From: Burkholderia cenocepacia
GTDB taxonomy: Bacteria; Pseudomonadota; Gammaproteobacteria; Burkholderiales; Burkholderiaceae
NCBI RefSeq assembly: GCF_014211915.1
Contig: NZ_CP060039.1
Span: forward strand, 2,852,001 to 2,916,000
Length of the DNA: 64,000 nucleotides
Direction of reading: 5' to 3'
In this document: positions 8,760-19,001 of the stretch, one piece after another
How positions within the stretch are numbered: position 1 is the first letter of the stretch
How the letters are laid out: the number at the start of each line of letters is the position of its first letter
Program-made: the position numbers and the translations under genes
Notes under the pieces: model-generated
Told to the model about the DNA's origin: nothing
Seen by the model: the letters and a program-made list of their open reading frames with translations, nothing else
Database searches by the model: none

Positions 8760-10157
8760 TCATACGCGACGCCATTCGGTCGATCCGCCCGGTTTGTCTT
8801 CAAGTGCGATGCCGGCTTCGAGCAATTCCGCCCGGATCCGGTCCGCTTCGGCATAGTCCTTCGCTTGCTTCGCCGCGACGCGCGCGGCGATCTGCGCTTC
8901 GATCTCGTCGGCCGCGAGCCCGCCCGCCTGAGCGGCACCGGACGCCTGCTGCAGGAACGTGCGCGGTTCGCGGCCCAGCAGGCCGAGCAGGCCCGCCAGC
9001 TGTTTCAGTTGCCGTGCGAGCGAGGCATCGCGCGTGCGGTTGACTTCACCCGCCAGCTCGAACAGCGTCGCCACCGCGACCGGCGTGTTGAAATCGTCGT
9101 TCATCGCCGCCGCGAAACGTTGCGCGTGCGGCTCGTTCCAGTCGAGCGCGAGCGTGTCGGGCTCGACGTCCTTCAGCGCGGTGTACAGACGCGTGAGCGA
9201 CGCGCGCGCATCGTCGAGATGCACGTCGCTGTAATTGAGCGGCGAACGGTAGTGCGTGCGCACGATGAAGAAGCGCACGACTTCCGCGTCGTAACGCTCG
9301 AGCACCTCGCGGATCGTGAAGAAGTTGCCGAGCGATTTCGACATCTTCTCGTTGTCGACCTGCACGAAGCCGTTGTGCATCCAGTAGTTGACGAACGTCT
9401 CGCCGGTCGCGCCTTCGCTCTGCGCGATCTCGTTCTCGTGGTGCGGGAATTGCAGGTCCTGCCCGCCGCCGTGGATGTCGAAATGATTGCCGAGCAGCGA
9501 GCAGCCCATCGCCGAGCACTCGATGTGCCAGCCCGGGCGGCCCATCCCGTACTTCGACGCCCACGACGCGCCTTCCGGCTCGTCCGCCTTCGCGCGCTTC
9601 CACAGCACGAAGTCGAGCGGATCCTGCTTCGCATCGTTCGCGGCGACGCGCTCGCCCGCGCGGAGATCGTCGAGCGACTTGCCCGACAGCTTCCCGTAGT
9701 CTGCGAACTTGCGCACCGAGTAATTGACGTCGCCGTCGGCCGCCTGATACGCGTAGCCGTTCGTCTCGAGCGTCTCGATCATGCCGAGCATCTGCGGGAT
9801 GAACTGCGTCGCGCGCGGCTCGACGTCGGGCCGCTGGATGCCGAGCGCGGTTTCATCCTCATGCATCGCGCCGATGAAGCGGTCGGTCAGCGACTTGATC
9901 GTCTCGCCGTTCTCGACCGCGCGGCGGATGATCTTGTCGTCGATGTCGGTGATGTTGCGCACGTACGTGACCCGATAGCCGATCGCACGCAGCCAGCGCT
10001 GGACGAGGTCGAACACGACCAGCATGCGCGCGTGGCCCACGTGACAATAGTCGTAGACGGTGATCCCGCATACGTACATCCGCACCTCGCCGGGCTGGCG
10101 CGGCACGAAAACTTGCTTGTCACGCGCGAGCGTGTTGTAGATGCGCAGTGATTCCAT
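8760..10157 (-). CDS. cysS: Cysteine--tRNA ligase
   Basis: Charges tRNA-Cys with cysteine. 465 residues, class I synthetase. Zinc ligand Cys30 precedes the HIGH-type motif HVGH (39-42). The zinc and editing region [32 protein letters not shown] is conserved; the KMSKS motif reads KMSKSLGNF. The C-terminal DALR-type helical domain ends in WRRV. ATG 10157 fixes the N-terminus [10 protein letters not shown]; no clear ribosome site. The gene diverges from the TPR gene across 234 bp. Confidence 0.97.
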   Translation of the reverse strand: MESLRIYNTLARDKQVFVPRQPGEVRMYVCGITVYDYCHVGHARMLVVFDLVQRWLRAIGYRVTYVRNITDIDDKIIRRAVENGETIKSLTDRFIGAMHEDETALGIQRPDVEPRATQFIPQMLGMIETLETNGYAYQAADGDVNYSVRKFADYGKLSGKSLDDLRAGERVAANDAKQDPLDFVLWKRAKADEPEGASWASKYGMGRPGWHIECSAMGCSLLGNHFDIHGGGQDLQFPHHENEIAQSEGATGETFVNYWMHNGFVQVDNEKMSKSLGNFFTIREVLERYDAEVVRFFIVRTHYRSPLNYSDVHLDDARASLTRLYTALKDVEPDTLALDWNEPHAQRFAAAMNDDFNTPVAVATLFELAGEVNRTRDASLARQLKQLAGLLGLLGREPRTFLQQASGAAQAGGLAADEIEAQIAARVAAKQAKDYAEADRIRAELLEAGIALEDKPGGSTEWRRV

Positions 10158-10391
10158 AGAGATGAACCGTGAGCCGAAGGAAACCGCCCTGGCGAAGCTC
10201 GCCCAGCATGTGAAACGGACGGACCATCTGCTGCGGCGCCAGGCCGCGCGTCCTCGATATCACATGGGGCGGTCAGGCTGCAAGCACAGCGGTGACGGCC
10301 ACGAGAGGCTAAGAAAGACTGTCTGCCGCTCGCCGGAACGCGCAGACGTTTTGTTAGAATGGCTCGGAGTATAACATTCCGATTTACGCCT
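10158..10391. promoter_or_regulatory. Divergent intergenic region cysS / TPR gene
   Basis: No gene fits. Toward the TPR gene there is a -10-like TATAAC (about 10370-10375) close to the ATG, with no good -35 box at the right spacing. Toward cysS I see no clear promoter and no T-box-like fold. Confidence 0.35.
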
Positions 10392-11114
10392 ATGAAACCT
10401 CATCGCGGCCGCGCGCCGAGCGCTGCGACCCTCGTTGCGACCACCGTCATGGGCGTCGCGCTGACGCTTTTCGCGGCTCCCGCGGCGCATGCGCAAAAGG
10501 CCCCGGCGGTCGCCGACGGCACCCCCGAAATCGACGCGTCGATCGCCGGCAAGCAGTGGCAGCAGGCGCTCGCGCAGCTCGACGCGCGCATCGCGTCGAA
10601 CCCGCACGACGTGCAGGCGCAGTTCAAGCGCGGCACCGTGCTGGCCCGCCTGAACCGCGACGACGACGCGATCCAGCAGTTCGTCGCGATCACGCAGGCG
10701 TACCCCGAACTGCCCGAGCCGTACAATAACCTCGCGGCGCTCTACGCGAAGCACGGCCGCTATGACGAGGCGCGCACCGCGCTCGTCACCGCGACGCAAT
10801 CGAACCCGGGCTACTCGCTCGCGTACGAGAACCTCGGCGATCTCTACCTGCGCCTCGCGGCCGAGTCGTACAAGCGCGCGCAATCGCTCGGCCGCACGAG
10901 CGGCGCGACCGCGCAGCGCCTCGCCGATCTGCAGAAGATCGTGTCGCCGTCGAAAGCCGCGCCGAACGCCCGCGCGACGTCGCCGGCCACGCGCGACTAC
11001 ACCGACCGCGCCGCCGCGAACGTGAGCACCACCACGCTGCCGATGTCGCCGACGTTCCAGTTCAGCGGTCCGTCGGGCGCACTGGCGGCGCCGTACGTCG
11101 CGCCGTCGCAATAA
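10392..11114 (+). CDS. Exported tetratricopeptide-repeat protein
   Basis: 240 residues. A signal peptide (MKPHRGRAPSAATL, hydrophobic core VMGVALTLFAAPAAHA, cleavage near AHA|Q) directs it to the periplasm. About residues 45-165 contain three TPR-like helical pairs (WQQALAQLDARIASNPHDVQAQFKRG type; YPELPEPYNNLAALYAKHGRYDEA; NPGYSLAYENLGDLYLRLA). The tail is Ser/Thr/Ala-rich and probably disordered. TPRs usually mediate protein contacts; the partner is unknown. It stands directly upstream of the exported cyclophilin (39-bp gap), so a role in envelope protein folding is possible but inferred. ATG 10392 begins the signal peptide; an upstream in-frame ATG at 10359 would disrupt it. Confidence 0.8.
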   Translation: MKPHRGRAPSAATLVATTVMGVALTLFAAPAAHAQKAPAVADGTPEIDASIAGKQWQQALAQLDARIASNPHDVQAQFKRGTVLARLNRDDDAIQQFVAITQAYPELPEPYNNLAALYAKHGRYDEARTALVTATQSNPGYSLAYENLGDLYLRLAAESYKRAQSLGRTSGATAQRLADLQKIVSPSKAAPNARATSPATRDYTDRAAANVSTTTLPMSPTFQFSGPSGALAAPYVAPSQ

Positions 11115-11153
11115 GCGGCGCGACCTTCCTTCCCTCCCAACCTGAGGATCGCA

Positions 11154-11729
11154 ATGAAACGTCTGTTGCTGGCGCTTGGCGGCGCCGCCCTTCTCGCGAC
11201 CGCGCCCGCGTTCGCGCAAACGGCCACCGCGCACCCCGTCGTGCAGCTGAAGACCTCGCAGGGCGACATCCGCGTCGAGCTCTATCCGGAGAAGGCGCCG
11301 AAATCCGTCGCCAACTTCCTCGATTACGTGAAGGCCGGCCAGTACAACGGCACGATCTTCCATCGCGTGATCAGGGGCTTCATGATCCAGGGCGGCGGCT
11401 ACAAGACCAACTTCGAGGAAAAGCCGACCCGCGCGCCGATCCCGCTGGAAAGCCGCAATGGTCTGAAGAACCTGACGGGCACGATCGCGATGGCGCGCAC
11501 GAGCGATCCGAATTCGGCCACCGCGCAGTTCTTCATCAATACGGTCGACAACGGCGGCCTCGACTATCCGAACCCGGACGGCAACGGCTATGCGGTGTTC
11601 GGCAAGGTCGTGTCCGGCCTCGACGTCGTGAAGAAGATCGAAGGCGTGGCGACGACCTCGCGCGGCCCGATGCAGGACGTACCGGCGCAACCGGTCGTGA
11701 TCGAATCGGCGAGCATCGTCTCGAAGTAA
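11154..11729 (+). CDS. ppiA: Periplasmic peptidyl-prolyl cis-trans isomerase (cyclophilin)
   Basis: Catalyses proline isomerisation during folding in the periplasm. 191 residues. Signal peptide 1-21 (MKRLLLALGGAALLATAPAFA). The cyclophilin domain has the conserved [35 protein letters not shown] and [24 protein letters not shown] precedes ATG 11154. It is a paralogue of the next gene, which lacks a signal peptide; the two probably arose by tandem duplication. Confidence 0.93.
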   Translation: MKRLLLALGGAALLATAPAFAQTATAHPVVQLKTSQGDIRVELYPEKAPKSVANFLDYVKAGQYNGTIFHRVIRGFMIQGGGYKTNFEEKPTRAPIPLESRNGLKNLTGTIAMARTSDPNSATAQFFINTVDNGGLDYPNPDGNGYAVFGKVVSGLDVVKKIEGVATTSRGPMQDVPAQPVVIESASIVSK

Positions 11730-11817
11730 GCACCTGCCGGCACGTCCGGCGCCACACGCGGCCGCGTCGCACGACCGGCCGCGTGCCATTTAAACCGCCT
11801 CACCGAAGGAATTCATC

Positions 11818-12309
11818 ATGGTTGAACTGCATACGAACCACGGCGTGATCAAGCTCGAACTCGACGCCGCGAAGGCACCGAAGACGGTCGAGAACTTTCT
11901 GAACTACGTGAAGAAGGGCCATTACGACGGCACCGTGTTCCATCGCGTGATCAACGGCTTCATGATCCAGGGCGGCGGCTTCGAGCCGGGCCTGAAGCAG
12001 AAGCCGACCGACGCGCCGATCGACAACGAAGCGAACAACGGCCTGAAGAACGACAACTACACGGTCGCGATGGCACGCACGAACGATCCGCACTCGGCGA
12101 CCGCCCAGTTCTTCATCAACGTGAACGACAACGACTTCCTGAACCACTCGTCGCCGACGCCGCAGGGCTGGGGCTACGCAGTGTTCGGCAAGGTCGTCGA
12201 AGGCCAGGACGTGGTCGACAAGATCAAGGGCGTCAAGACGGGCAACGCGGGCTTCCATCAGGACGTGCCGACCGATGACGTCGTGATCGAAAAGGCCGTG
12301 GTGGTCTGA
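11818..12309 (+). CDS. ppiB: Cytoplasmic peptidyl-prolyl cis-trans isomerase (cyclophilin)
   Basis: 163 residues, all cyclophilin domain, no signal peptide. Active-site stretches [20 protein letters not shown] and [17 protein letters not shown] match the E. coli PpiB type. GAAGGAATTCATC gives a good ribosome site before ATG 11818. It sits between ppiA and lpxH; gaps of 88 and 26 bp suggest one transcript, and the ppiB-lpxH order is widespread in proteobacteria. Confidence 0.96.
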   Translation: MVELHTNHGVIKLELDAAKAPKTVENFLNYVKKGHYDGTVFHRVINGFMIQGGGFEPGLKQKPTDAPIDNEANNGLKNDNYTVAMARTNDPHSATAQFFINVNDNDFLNHSSPTPQGWGYAVFGKVVEGQDVVDKIKGVKTGNAGFHQDVPTDDVVIEKAVVV

Positions 12310-12335
12310 CGCATAGTCGTTACGGAGGCACTTCG

Positions 12336-13136
12336 ATGTTGCAGGAGAGTCCGCCGCGAAGCGTCTCCGCGGGCGTGCCGGGCGAGCGCGAGTACGCGCA
12401 AGCCGCACGCCCGTTCCTGTTTCTCTCCGATCTGCACCTGAGCGAGGCGATTCCGAAGACGGTCGCCGCGTTCGAGCATTTCGTGAAATACACCGCCGAC
12501 AGCGCCGACTCGGTGTTCATCCTCGGCGACCTGTTCGAATACTGGATCGGCGACGACATCCTCGACGACGATCCGTTCGCCGCGCGCATGGCCGCGCTGA
12601 TGCACACGTTCTCGGAACGCGGCATCGCGCTCTACGTGATGCACGGCAACCGTGATTTCCTGCTCGGCCGGCGCTTCATGAGGGCGGCCGGCGCGATGCT
12701 GCTGCCCGACCCTTCGCTGATCATGGCGTTCGGCCAGCGCATCGTGCTCGCGCACGGTGACGCGCAATGCACGGCCGACCGCGGCTACCAGGTGTTCCGG
12801 CGCTTCGCGCGCAATCGCGTCGCGCAATGGCTGTTTCTCGCGTGGCCGTTCCGCTGGCGCCGCGCGCTCGCGCAGCGCATGCGCTCGAACAGCGAAGCGG
12901 GCCGGATGCGCCCGGCTTCGGCCATCTACGACGTCACGCGGGATGGCGTGGCCGCGCTGTTCCGGAAGAGCCGCGCGAGCGTGATCATTCACGGCCACAC
13001 GCACCGCCCCGCGCGCCACGCGGAACCGGGCGGAATCCGCTGGGTGCTGCCCGACTGGGATCTCGACCACGGCACGCCGCGCGGCGGCTACCTGCGCGTC
13101 GACGCGGAAGGCATCCACGCGATGCCGCTCGACTGA
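12336..13136 (+). CDS. lpxH: UDP-2,3-diacylglucosamine diphosphatase
   Basis: Hydrolyses UDP-2,3-diacylglucosamine to lipid X and UMP, the fourth step of lipid A synthesis; a peripheral inner-membrane enzyme. 266 residues. Metallophosphoesterase motifs in order: FLSDLHL (Asp32, His34), ILGDLFEYWIGDD, MHGNRDFLLG, AHGD and IHGHTHRPARH. About 25 extra residues precede the catalytic domain. GGAGGCACTTCG before ATG 12336 supports this start. It follows ppiB by 26 bp. Confidence 0.95.
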   Translation: MLQESPPRSVSAGVPGEREYAQAARPFLFLSDLHLSEAIPKTVAAFEHFVKYTADSADSVFILGDLFEYWIGDDILDDDPFAARMAALMHTFSERGIALYVMHGNRDFLLGRRFMRAAGAMLLPDPSLIMAFGQRIVLAHGDAQCTADRGYQVFRRFARNRVAQWLFLAWPFRWRRALAQRMRSNSEAGRMRPASAIYDVTRDGVAALFRKSRASVIIHGHTHRPARHAEPGGIRWVLPDWDLDHGTPRGGYLRVDAEGIHAMPLD

Positions 13137-13144
13137 CGCCGGCG

Positions 13145-13170
13145 CTGCCGTCGCATTGACCGGCAGCGAT
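13145..13170. terminator. Stem-loop between convergent lpxH and cysE
   Basis: CGCTGCCG (13145-13152) and CGGCAGCG (13163-13170) form a perfect 8-bp stem. It lies between two converging genes, where a terminator is expected, but lacks a T run. Confidence 0.4.
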
Positions 13171-13188
13171 CAGCGCACATCGCGTGGG

Positions 13189-13962
13189 TTACGTCTGGCG
13201 TTCGACCGTCTTGCCTTCCAGCACCGCCGACAGCCTGCGCAGGTCGAGGCGCGCCGCGTCGGCGCCCTGCAGCGTTTCCAGATGCGTGCCGAGCCGCTCG
13301 AGCGCCGCGACGATCTCGTCGACGCGGCGGCTTTCCTTCGCCGCGTGATCGATCAGCCCGTGGATCGCGAGCGACATCGGATCGTCGGCGTTCGGCGTGA
13401 TCCCGTATGCGCTGAATGCCGCGCGCTCGGTCTGCGGCTTCGGCTGCGCCGGCATCACGATGCGCGCCGGGTTGCCGACCGCGGTGCCGCCGGGCGGCAC
13501 CGGTTTGACGACCACCGCGTTCGACCCGATCTTCGCGCCCGCGCCCACCGTGAAACCGCCGAGCACCTTCGCGCCGGCGCCGACGATCACGCCAGCCTCG
13601 AGCGTCGGGTGGCGCTTCGCGCCGCGCGTGAGCGACGTGCCGCCCAGCGTCACGCCCTGATAGATCGTGCAATCATCGCCGATGATCGCCGTCTCGCCGA
13701 TCACGACGCCCATGCCGTGATCGATGAACACGCGCCGGCCGATCGTCGCGCCGGGGTGGATCTCGATGCCGGTCAGGAACCGACCGGCCTGCGACACGAA
13801 CCGCGCGAGCCAGTAGCGCTTCGCGCGCCAGCATGCGTGCGCGAAACGGTGCAGCACGAGTGCATGCAGCCCCGGATAACAGGTCAGCACTTCCCACGCA
13901 CTGCGAGCGGCGGGATCCCGCTCGCGAATCGTTGCGACGTCTTCGCGCAGTCTCGTGAACAT
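13189..13962 (-). CDS. cysE: Serine O-acetyltransferase
   Basis: Makes O-acetylserine from serine and acetyl-CoA, committing serine to cysteine synthesis. 257 residues. The N-terminal helical domain ([18 protein letters not shown]) is followed by left-handed beta-helix hexapeptide repeats (about 65-175: [22 protein letters not shown]), including the catalytic DHG His and the HPT...GAGAKVLG region. The start is ATG 13962 because it matches the family N-terminus; ATG codons at 13992 and 14001 would add 10-13 residues. The C-terminal tail is longer than in minimal enzymes and helical. Confidence 0.92.
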   Translation of the reverse strand: MFTRLREDVATIRERDPAARSAWEVLTCYPGLHALVLHRFAHACWRAKRYWLARFVSQAGRFLTGIEIHPGATIGRRVFIDHGMGVVIGETAIIGDDCTIYQGVTLGGTSLTRGAKRHPTLEAGVIVGAGAKVLGGFTVGAGAKIGSNAVVVKPVPPGGTAVGNPARIVMPAQPKPQTERAAFSAYGITPNADDPMSLAIHGLIDHAAKESRRVDEIVAALERLGTHLETLQGADAARLDLRRLSAVLEGKTVERQT

Positions 13963-14265
13963 GATGTGATCTGGGAAAAGGCCGACGCGCATCGCCGGCA
14001 ATGTCGGCCGTTATCGCGCCGGGTAATTTACTTATGACGTCCGGCGATTGTAGGGCCAGTCGTGCCCGGCCGCACGCGGCCGCGCGTTCACCCCGCCGTC
14101 GGCACGGGTATTCGGCCGGAACGCTTGCCGTGACGGGGCTTCCGGGGACCGTCGATCAGGTGAAAGCCGGCCCGGTGCTTATCGCCGATCACCGCATGAG
14201 CAGCCGACCAGACGATGCGTTGGGCGTTACGCAACATGAATCGGTCGGACTGGAGCGCCGGCCGC
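13963..14265. other. 303-bp gap between trmJ and cysE
   Basis: No gene supported. A TACAAT (complement of 14047-14052) could serve as a -10 for cysE but has no matching -35. Nothing else stands out. Confidence 0.4.
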
Positions 14266-15135
14266 TTACGCGTCGCCGTCCGGCTTGCCCGACTTCAGCA
14301 GGATGTGCTTCGCGATGCCGCGCAGGATGTTGACCTCCTCGCGCTCGAGGCCCGTGCGTGCGAACAGGCGCCGCAGCCGCGGCATCAGCTTCTTCGGATT
14401 GCGTGGATCGAGAAAGTCGAGCGCGATCAACGCGTTCTCGAGGTGCACGTACATCCGCTCGATCTCGTCGCTCTGCGCGAGCGTGCCGACTTCGGCCTGC
14501 GGCTGCGCCGACGGCTCGCTCGCCTGCTCGAGAAACGCGACGCGCAACTCGTATGCGAGCACCTGCACGGCCTGCGCGAGATTCAGCGAACTGTAGGCCG
14601 GGTTGGCCGGAATGTGCGCGAGCGCGCTGCATTGCTCGACATGCTCGTTCGCGAGACCGGTGCGCTCGTTGCCGAACACGAGCGCGATGTCGCCCGTGCC
14701 GACCTGCGCGCTCGCCTGTGCGGCGGCCGCACGCGGCGCGAGGCGCGGCGGCCCGTATTCGCGCGTGCGCGCGGTCAGCGCGATCGACCAGTGCACGCCG
14801 GACAGCGCTTCGCCGAGCGTCGGCACGACATGCGCGGACGCGAGGACGTCGTCCGCGCCGCTGGCCATCGCGATCGCCTCGGGGTCGCTCTGCACGTGCG
14901 GCACGCGCGGCGCGACCAGCACGAGGCGCGAAAAGCCCATCGTCTTCAGCGCGCGGGCGGCCGCCCCCACGTTGCCGGGATGGCTCGGCTCGACGAGCAC
15001 GAAGCGGGTGGACGTGAAGCCGCCGGACGGCGGCGGGGACGAGGCCGCGCCCGATTCGGACGGCGCGGCGGTGTTCTGCGGAGTTTCCACTACGATACGA
15101 CTCGGTTCATCAGAATGGCCGTATGGTATCGCCAT
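14266..15135 (-). CDS. trmJ: tRNA (cytidine/uridine-2'-O-)-methyltransferase, TrmJ-type
   Basis: SpoU-family SAM methyltransferase that 2'-O-methylates position 32 of tRNAs. 289 residues. The trefoil-knot SPOUT domain (about 43-200) has [35 protein letters not shown] and the motif-3 stretch [23 protein letters not shown]-terminal helical extension (about 215-289) is typical of TrmJ. The first 40 residues are Ser/Pro-rich and poorly conserved; ATG 15135 is used, but GTG 15090 is also possible. It diverges from suhB. Confidence 0.9.
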   Translation of the reverse strand: MAIPYGHSDEPSRIVVETPQNTAAPSESGAASSPPPSGGFTSTRFVLVEPSHPGNVGAAARALKTMGFSRLVLVAPRVPHVQSDPEAIAMASGADDVLASAHVVPTLGEALSGVHWSIALTARTREYGPPRLAPRAAAAQASAQVGTGDIALVFGNERTGLANEHVEQCSALAHIPANPAYSSLNLAQAVQVLAYELRVAFLEQASEPSAQPQAEVGTLAQSDEIERMYVHLENALIALDFLDPRNPKKLMPRLRRLFARTGLEREEVNILRGIAKHILLKSGKPDGDA

Positions 15136-15370
15136 CGCCCCGGCAAACCCACTCGTCCGGATGGCCAGTGGGGGTTTCCCCGCGTGCCAGTCGCCTGAAA
15201 CCGCCGAAAATCGGGTAAAATCATGCCTTTACGCGTTGCGCCCGGCGCAGCGCGGGTCGTACCCCGCTCTTTGTCAATTCGCGTCTCACCTCGCCCCGGC
15301 ACGCTTGCGCCGTTCCGGGCGGTTGTCCCACTTCGTGGCGGCCCTGCCGCCGGCTACAGGATCCAGGCTC

Positions 15371-16174
15371 ATGCATCCCATGCTCAACATTGCTGTCAAG
15401 GCTGCGCGCCGCGCCGGACAGATCATCAATCGCGCGTCCCTCGATCTCGACCTGATCGAGATCCGCAAGAAGCAGCAGAACGACTTCGTCACCGAAGTGG
15501 ACAAGGCCGCGGAAGACGCGATCATCGAGACGCTGAAGACCGCCTACCCCGACCACGCGATCCTCGCGGAGGAATCGGGCGAATCCGAGAACGAATCCGA
15601 ATTCAAGTGGATCATCGATCCGCTCGACGGCACGACCAACTTCATCCACGGCTTCCCGTACTACTGCGTCTCGATCGCGCTCGAGCACAAGGGCGTCGTC
15701 ACGCAGGCCGTCGTCTACGATCCGAACAAGAACGACCTGTTCACGGCCACCCGCGGCCGCGGCGCGTACCTGAACGATCGCCGCATCCGCGTCGGCCGCC
15801 GCGACCGCCTGGCAGATGCACTCGTCGGCACGGGCTTCCCGTTCCGCGAGAAGGACGGCCTCGACGCCTACGCGCGCCTCTTCACCGAAATGACGCAGGC
15901 CTGCACGGGCCTGCGCCGCCCGGGCGCGGCGGCACTCGATCTCGCGAACGTCGCGGCCGGCCGCCTCGACGCGTTCTTCGAGCAAGGCATCAACGTGTGG
16001 GACATGGCGGCGGGCAGCCTGCTGATCACCGAGGCCGGCGGCCTCGTCGGCAACTACACGGGCGACGCCGATTTCCTGCATCGCCACGAGATCGTCGCCG
16101 CGAACCCGAAGATCTACGCGCAGATGATCCCGATCCTGAACCGCTACAGCCGCGTGCATCCGGCAGCGGAGTAA
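15371..16174 (+). CDS. suhB: Inositol-1-monophosphatase family protein
   Basis: Mg-dependent inositol monophosphatase; in enterobacteria SuhB also joins the rRNA antitermination complex. 267 residues, the same length as E. coli SuhB. Metal-binding motifs: AEESGES (Glu), [15 protein letters not shown] and [17 protein letters not shown]. Start ATG 15371 gives the family N-terminus [16 protein letters not shown]; a second ATG lies three codons in. Only a weak -10-like TAAAAT (15216-15221) was seen in the 235-bp region shared with trmJ, leaving a leader of about 150 bases. Confidence 0.95.
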   Translation: MHPMLNIAVKAARRAGQIINRASLDLDLIEIRKKQQNDFVTEVDKAAEDAIIETLKTAYPDHAILAEESGESENESEFKWIIDPLDGTTNFIHGFPYYCVSIALEHKGVVTQAVVYDPNKNDLFTATRGRGAYLNDRRIRVGRRDRLADALVGTGFPFREKDGLDAYARLFTEMTQACTGLRRPGAAALDLANVAAGRLDAFFEQGINVWDMAAGSLLITEAGGLVGNYTGDADFLHRHEIVAANPKIYAQMIPILNRYSRVHPAAE

Positions 16175-16481
16175 GCCCGGGCCGCGCCCGCGTGGCGCGG
16201 CTTTCACGCAAACCGCTCGCGCGGCATCGTCACGATGGCGCACCGATCGCCCGACACGCGGGACAATTTTCCGTGCACACGGGTCGCTTCGTGCGCCTAT
16301 CCTGAAGTTGCCCGAGTTGCCCGGACGAGTCGGCGTACTGCCGCCCGTATCGCTTGTCCCGCAACGACAGCGAAGGGTTTGCGTCCGGCATGCCCGCGCG
16401 GCGAACAACGCCGCCGCCGGGGTGCCGGCCCCGCCTGTATCAACACCGCCACGGCGCCGTGGCAATCGCATCCGAGTCCCC
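16175..16481. other. 307-bp gap between suhB and the FAD enzyme gene
   Basis: Apart from the suhB terminator candidate at its start I see no gene, repeat or definite promoter. Confidence 0.4.
16181..16204 (+). terminator. Probable suhB terminator
   Basis: GCCGCGCC (16181-16188) and GGCGCGGC (16194-16201) form an 8-bp stem with a five-base loop, followed by only three T. It begins seven bases after the suhB stop. Confidence 0.5.
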
Positions 16482-18104
16482 ATGTTACGGCTAAGCGAAA
16501 TTAAACTCCCCCTCGACCACCCCGAGAGCGCGCTCGAGGCCGCGATTCGCGCGCGCCTCGCGGAGCTCGGCGTGGCGCCAGACGAACTGCTCCGTTACAC
16601 CGTGTTCCGCCGCGCGCACGACGCGCGCAAGCGTGCCGACATCAAGCTCACGTATATCGTCGATATCGAAGTCAAGGACGAAGCGGCCGCGCTCAAGCGC
16701 ATCGCCGGCAAGCCGCATTGCGGCGTGACGCCCGACATGGCGTACCACTTCGTCACGAAGGCGCCCGAACACGCCGACTTCCTGCGCCCGGTCGTCATCG
16801 GCATGGGGCCGTGCGGACTGTTCGCGGGGCTGATCCTCGCGCAGATGGGGTTCCGTCCCATCATCCTCGAACGCGGCAAGGCCGTGCGCGAGCGCACCAA
16901 GGACACCTTCGGCCTGTGGCGCAAGAGCGTGCTCAATCCCGAATCCAACGTGCAGTTCGGCGAAGGCGGCGCGGGGACGTTTTCCGACGGCAAGCTGTAC
17001 AGCCAGATCAAGGATCCGAACCACTATGGCCGCAAGGTGCTGGACGAATTCGTCAAGGCCGGCGCGCCCGAGGACATCCTGTATCTGAGCCGCCCGCACA
17101 TCGGCACGTTCCGCCTCGTCAGCATGGTGGAAAAAATGCGCGCGTCGATCCACGAACTCGGTGGCGAAGTGCGTTTCGAAACCCGCGTCGACGACATCGA
17201 AATCGACCAGGGCAAGGTGCGCGCGCTCAAGCTGTCGAACGGCGAAACGCTGCGGTGCGACCGCGTGGTGCTGGCCGTGGGCCACAGCGCGCGCGACACG
17301 TTCCAGATGCTGCACGACCGCGGCGTCTACATCGAGGCGAAGCCGTTCTCGCTGGGTTTCCGCATCGAGCATCCGCAGGGGCTGATCGATCGCAGCCGCT
17401 TCGGCAAGTTCGCGGGCCACAAGCAGCTCGGCGCGGCCGACTACAAGGTGGTCCACCACTGCAGCAACGGGCGCGCGGTCTACAGCTTCTGCATGTGCCC
17501 GGGCGGCACGGTGGTCGCCGCGACGTCGGAGCCGGGCCGTGTCGTCACCAACGGGATGAGCCAGTATTCCCGCGCCGAGCGCAATGCGAACGCGGGCATC
17601 GTCGTCGGCATCACGCCGGACGACTATCCGGGCGGCCCGCTCGCGGGCATCGCGTTCCAGCGCAAATGGGAAGAACGCGCGTTCGAGCTCGGCGGTGGCG
17701 ACTACCGCGCGCCGGGCCAGCTGGTCGGCGATTTCATCGCGGGCCGGCCGTCGACGTCGCTCGGTTCCGTGGAGCCGTCGTACAAGCCCGGCGTGAATCC
17801 GACCGATCTCAGCACCGCGCTGCCCGACTATGTGATCGAGGCGATCCGCGAAGCGCTGCCCGAGATCGACAAGAAGATCGCCGGCTTCGCGATGCACGAC
17901 GCCGTGCTCACCGGCGTGGAGACGCGCACGTCGTCGCCGATCCGGATTCGACGCAAGGACGACTACCAGAGCATGAACATCGAAGGCCTGTATCCGGCCG
18001 GCGAAGGCGCGGGATATGCGGGCGGCATCTATTCGGCGGCGATCGACGGCATCGAAGTCGCGCAGGCGGTGGCGCTCAGTCTGACGTCGGGGCACGCGTC
18101 CTGA
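16482..18104 (+). CDS. NAD(P)/FAD-dependent oxidoreductase (COG2509-like)
   Basis: 540 residues. An N-terminal domain of about 95 residues (RLSEIKLPLDHPESALEAAI...FRRAHDARKRADI) precedes the FAD-binding fold, which opens with VVIGMGPCGLFAG (Gly-rich, about 108-120) and ILERGKAVRERTKDT. Other conserved pieces are NVQFGEGGAGTFSDGKLY, VVLAVGHSARDTF and a C-terminal YPAGEGAGYAGGIYSAAIDG typical of the family. The physiological substrate is not known. Start ATG 16482 (MLRLSEIKL). It stands alone. Confidence 0.88.
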   Translation: MLRLSEIKLPLDHPESALEAAIRARLAELGVAPDELLRYTVFRRAHDARKRADIKLTYIVDIEVKDEAAALKRIAGKPHCGVTPDMAYHFVTKAPEHADFLRPVVIGMGPCGLFAGLILAQMGFRPIILERGKAVRERTKDTFGLWRKSVLNPESNVQFGEGGAGTFSDGKLYSQIKDPNHYGRKVLDEFVKAGAPEDILYLSRPHIGTFRLVSMVEKMRASIHELGGEVRFETRVDDIEIDQGKVRALKLSNGETLRCDRVVLAVGHSARDTFQMLHDRGVYIEAKPFSLGFRIEHPQGLIDRSRFGKFAGHKQLGAADYKVVHHCSNGRAVYSFCMCPGGTVVAATSEPGRVVTNGMSQYSRAERNANAGIVVGITPDDYPGGPLAGIAFQRKWEERAFELGGGDYRAPGQLVGDFIAGRPSTSLGSVEPSYKPGVNPTDLSTALPDYVIEAIREALPEIDKKIAGFAMHDAVLTGVETRTSSPIRIRRKDDYQSMNIEGLYPAGEGAGYAGGIYSAAIDGIEVAQAVALSLTSGHAS

Positions 18105-18331
18105 CCTGCGGTGGCGGGTCGGGGCGCGCAGGTTCGTGACCCGAGCGCCGCCGGCCTGCCCCGCCGTGGCTTCATGGACGCTTCATTCGTGGCTCGACGC
18201 ACGGAATTTCGTACCGCCCTTTCCGCGGCGGCAAGCGTACCCGATCAGGCCAAGCGAGCGCGACCCGCGCCACGATAGCGCGGGCGCTGCGTCATACGCG
18301 GATGCGATGCCTGGCGATATCCGAACCCTGG

Positions 18332-18658
18332 TTAGCCTTCCGAACGCTCCACGACCACCTCACTGATTTGCAGCACGGGGCGTATATCCGTGTAATTGGC
18401 GATGTCGGCCATGATCTCCTGCGCGTGCGGATCGCGGGCTGCCCGGAAAGCTTCGACGGAAGTGCAGACGAAGTCACACTTGGCGACGTAAACAGGGTCC
18501 GCGCCGGGAGCGCCGCCTGCGATACCCTTGTCCACCGTGTAGTACAGGCATGCCGCGCCGAGCCGCTGTTTCACCATTGGCATGTGCGTATCGCGGTAGT
18601 AAGCATGGTCGAAGCGCGCGCCTGCGGCGTACGGGTACATGACACTGACTTTGATCAT
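18332..18658 (-). CDS. EthD-family dimeric alpha/beta-barrel protein
   Basis: 108 residues. IKVSVMYPYAAGARFDHAYYRDTHMPMV matches the EthD fold, whose conserved D-x-x-Y-Y-x-x-x-H segment is present. Such proteins include accessory and oxidoreductase-like enzymes; the role of this one is unknown. AGGAGAACCTCG directly before ATG 18658 is a strong ribosome site, which excludes a longer open frame reaching 18883. Short upstream divergent region to mutS; convergent with the FAD enzyme gene. Confidence 0.82.
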   Translation of the reverse strand: MIKVSVMYPYAAGARFDHAYYRDTHMPMVKQRLGAACLYYTVDKGIAGGAPGADPVYVAKCDFVCTSVEAFRAARDPHAQEIMADIANYTDIRPVLQISEVVVERSEG

Positions 18659-19001
18659 CGAGGTTCTCCTGTTGCCGCACGGTAATCGAGGCGCCGTCGC
18701 CGGAGAGACGACATCGAGGTCGCCGATACAGGCATGGCCAAGGTTGCTCCCGGAAACGGCGAGCGCATTCTGCTGATTGTAAGTGAACCCGTCTTGCCAG
18801 CTTGGTGGCGCCGGATGCCCGACGCCGCGGGAGCGGCCCGGCGATCCCGGACGCTTCGTGGGTGGGCAGTCGGGCGAGTACATCCGTCAAATCGCGACGA
18901 CCCGGCATCACCGGCCATCGGCCAAACGGCGAACTTCGCGCGTGGACGTCGAAGCCACTGGTAAACTCGGGCAACCCAAGCAACAACTTCATGCCTGACC
19001 T
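18659..19001. other. 343-bp divergent gap before mutS
   Basis: No gene supported. A -10-like TAAACT (about 18961-18966) lies 35 bases before the mutS ATG without a good -35 box. Nothing else found. Confidence 0.4.

Noticed and set aside
11154..12309. The two cyclophilin genes as a frame-broken single gene
   Set aside because: Each has its own start, ribosome site and complete domain; one has a signal peptide and the other does not.
18658..18883. Longer N-terminus for the EthD-like gene (start at 18883)
   Set aside because: A strong ribosome site sits right before ATG 18658 and the added residues have no family similarity.
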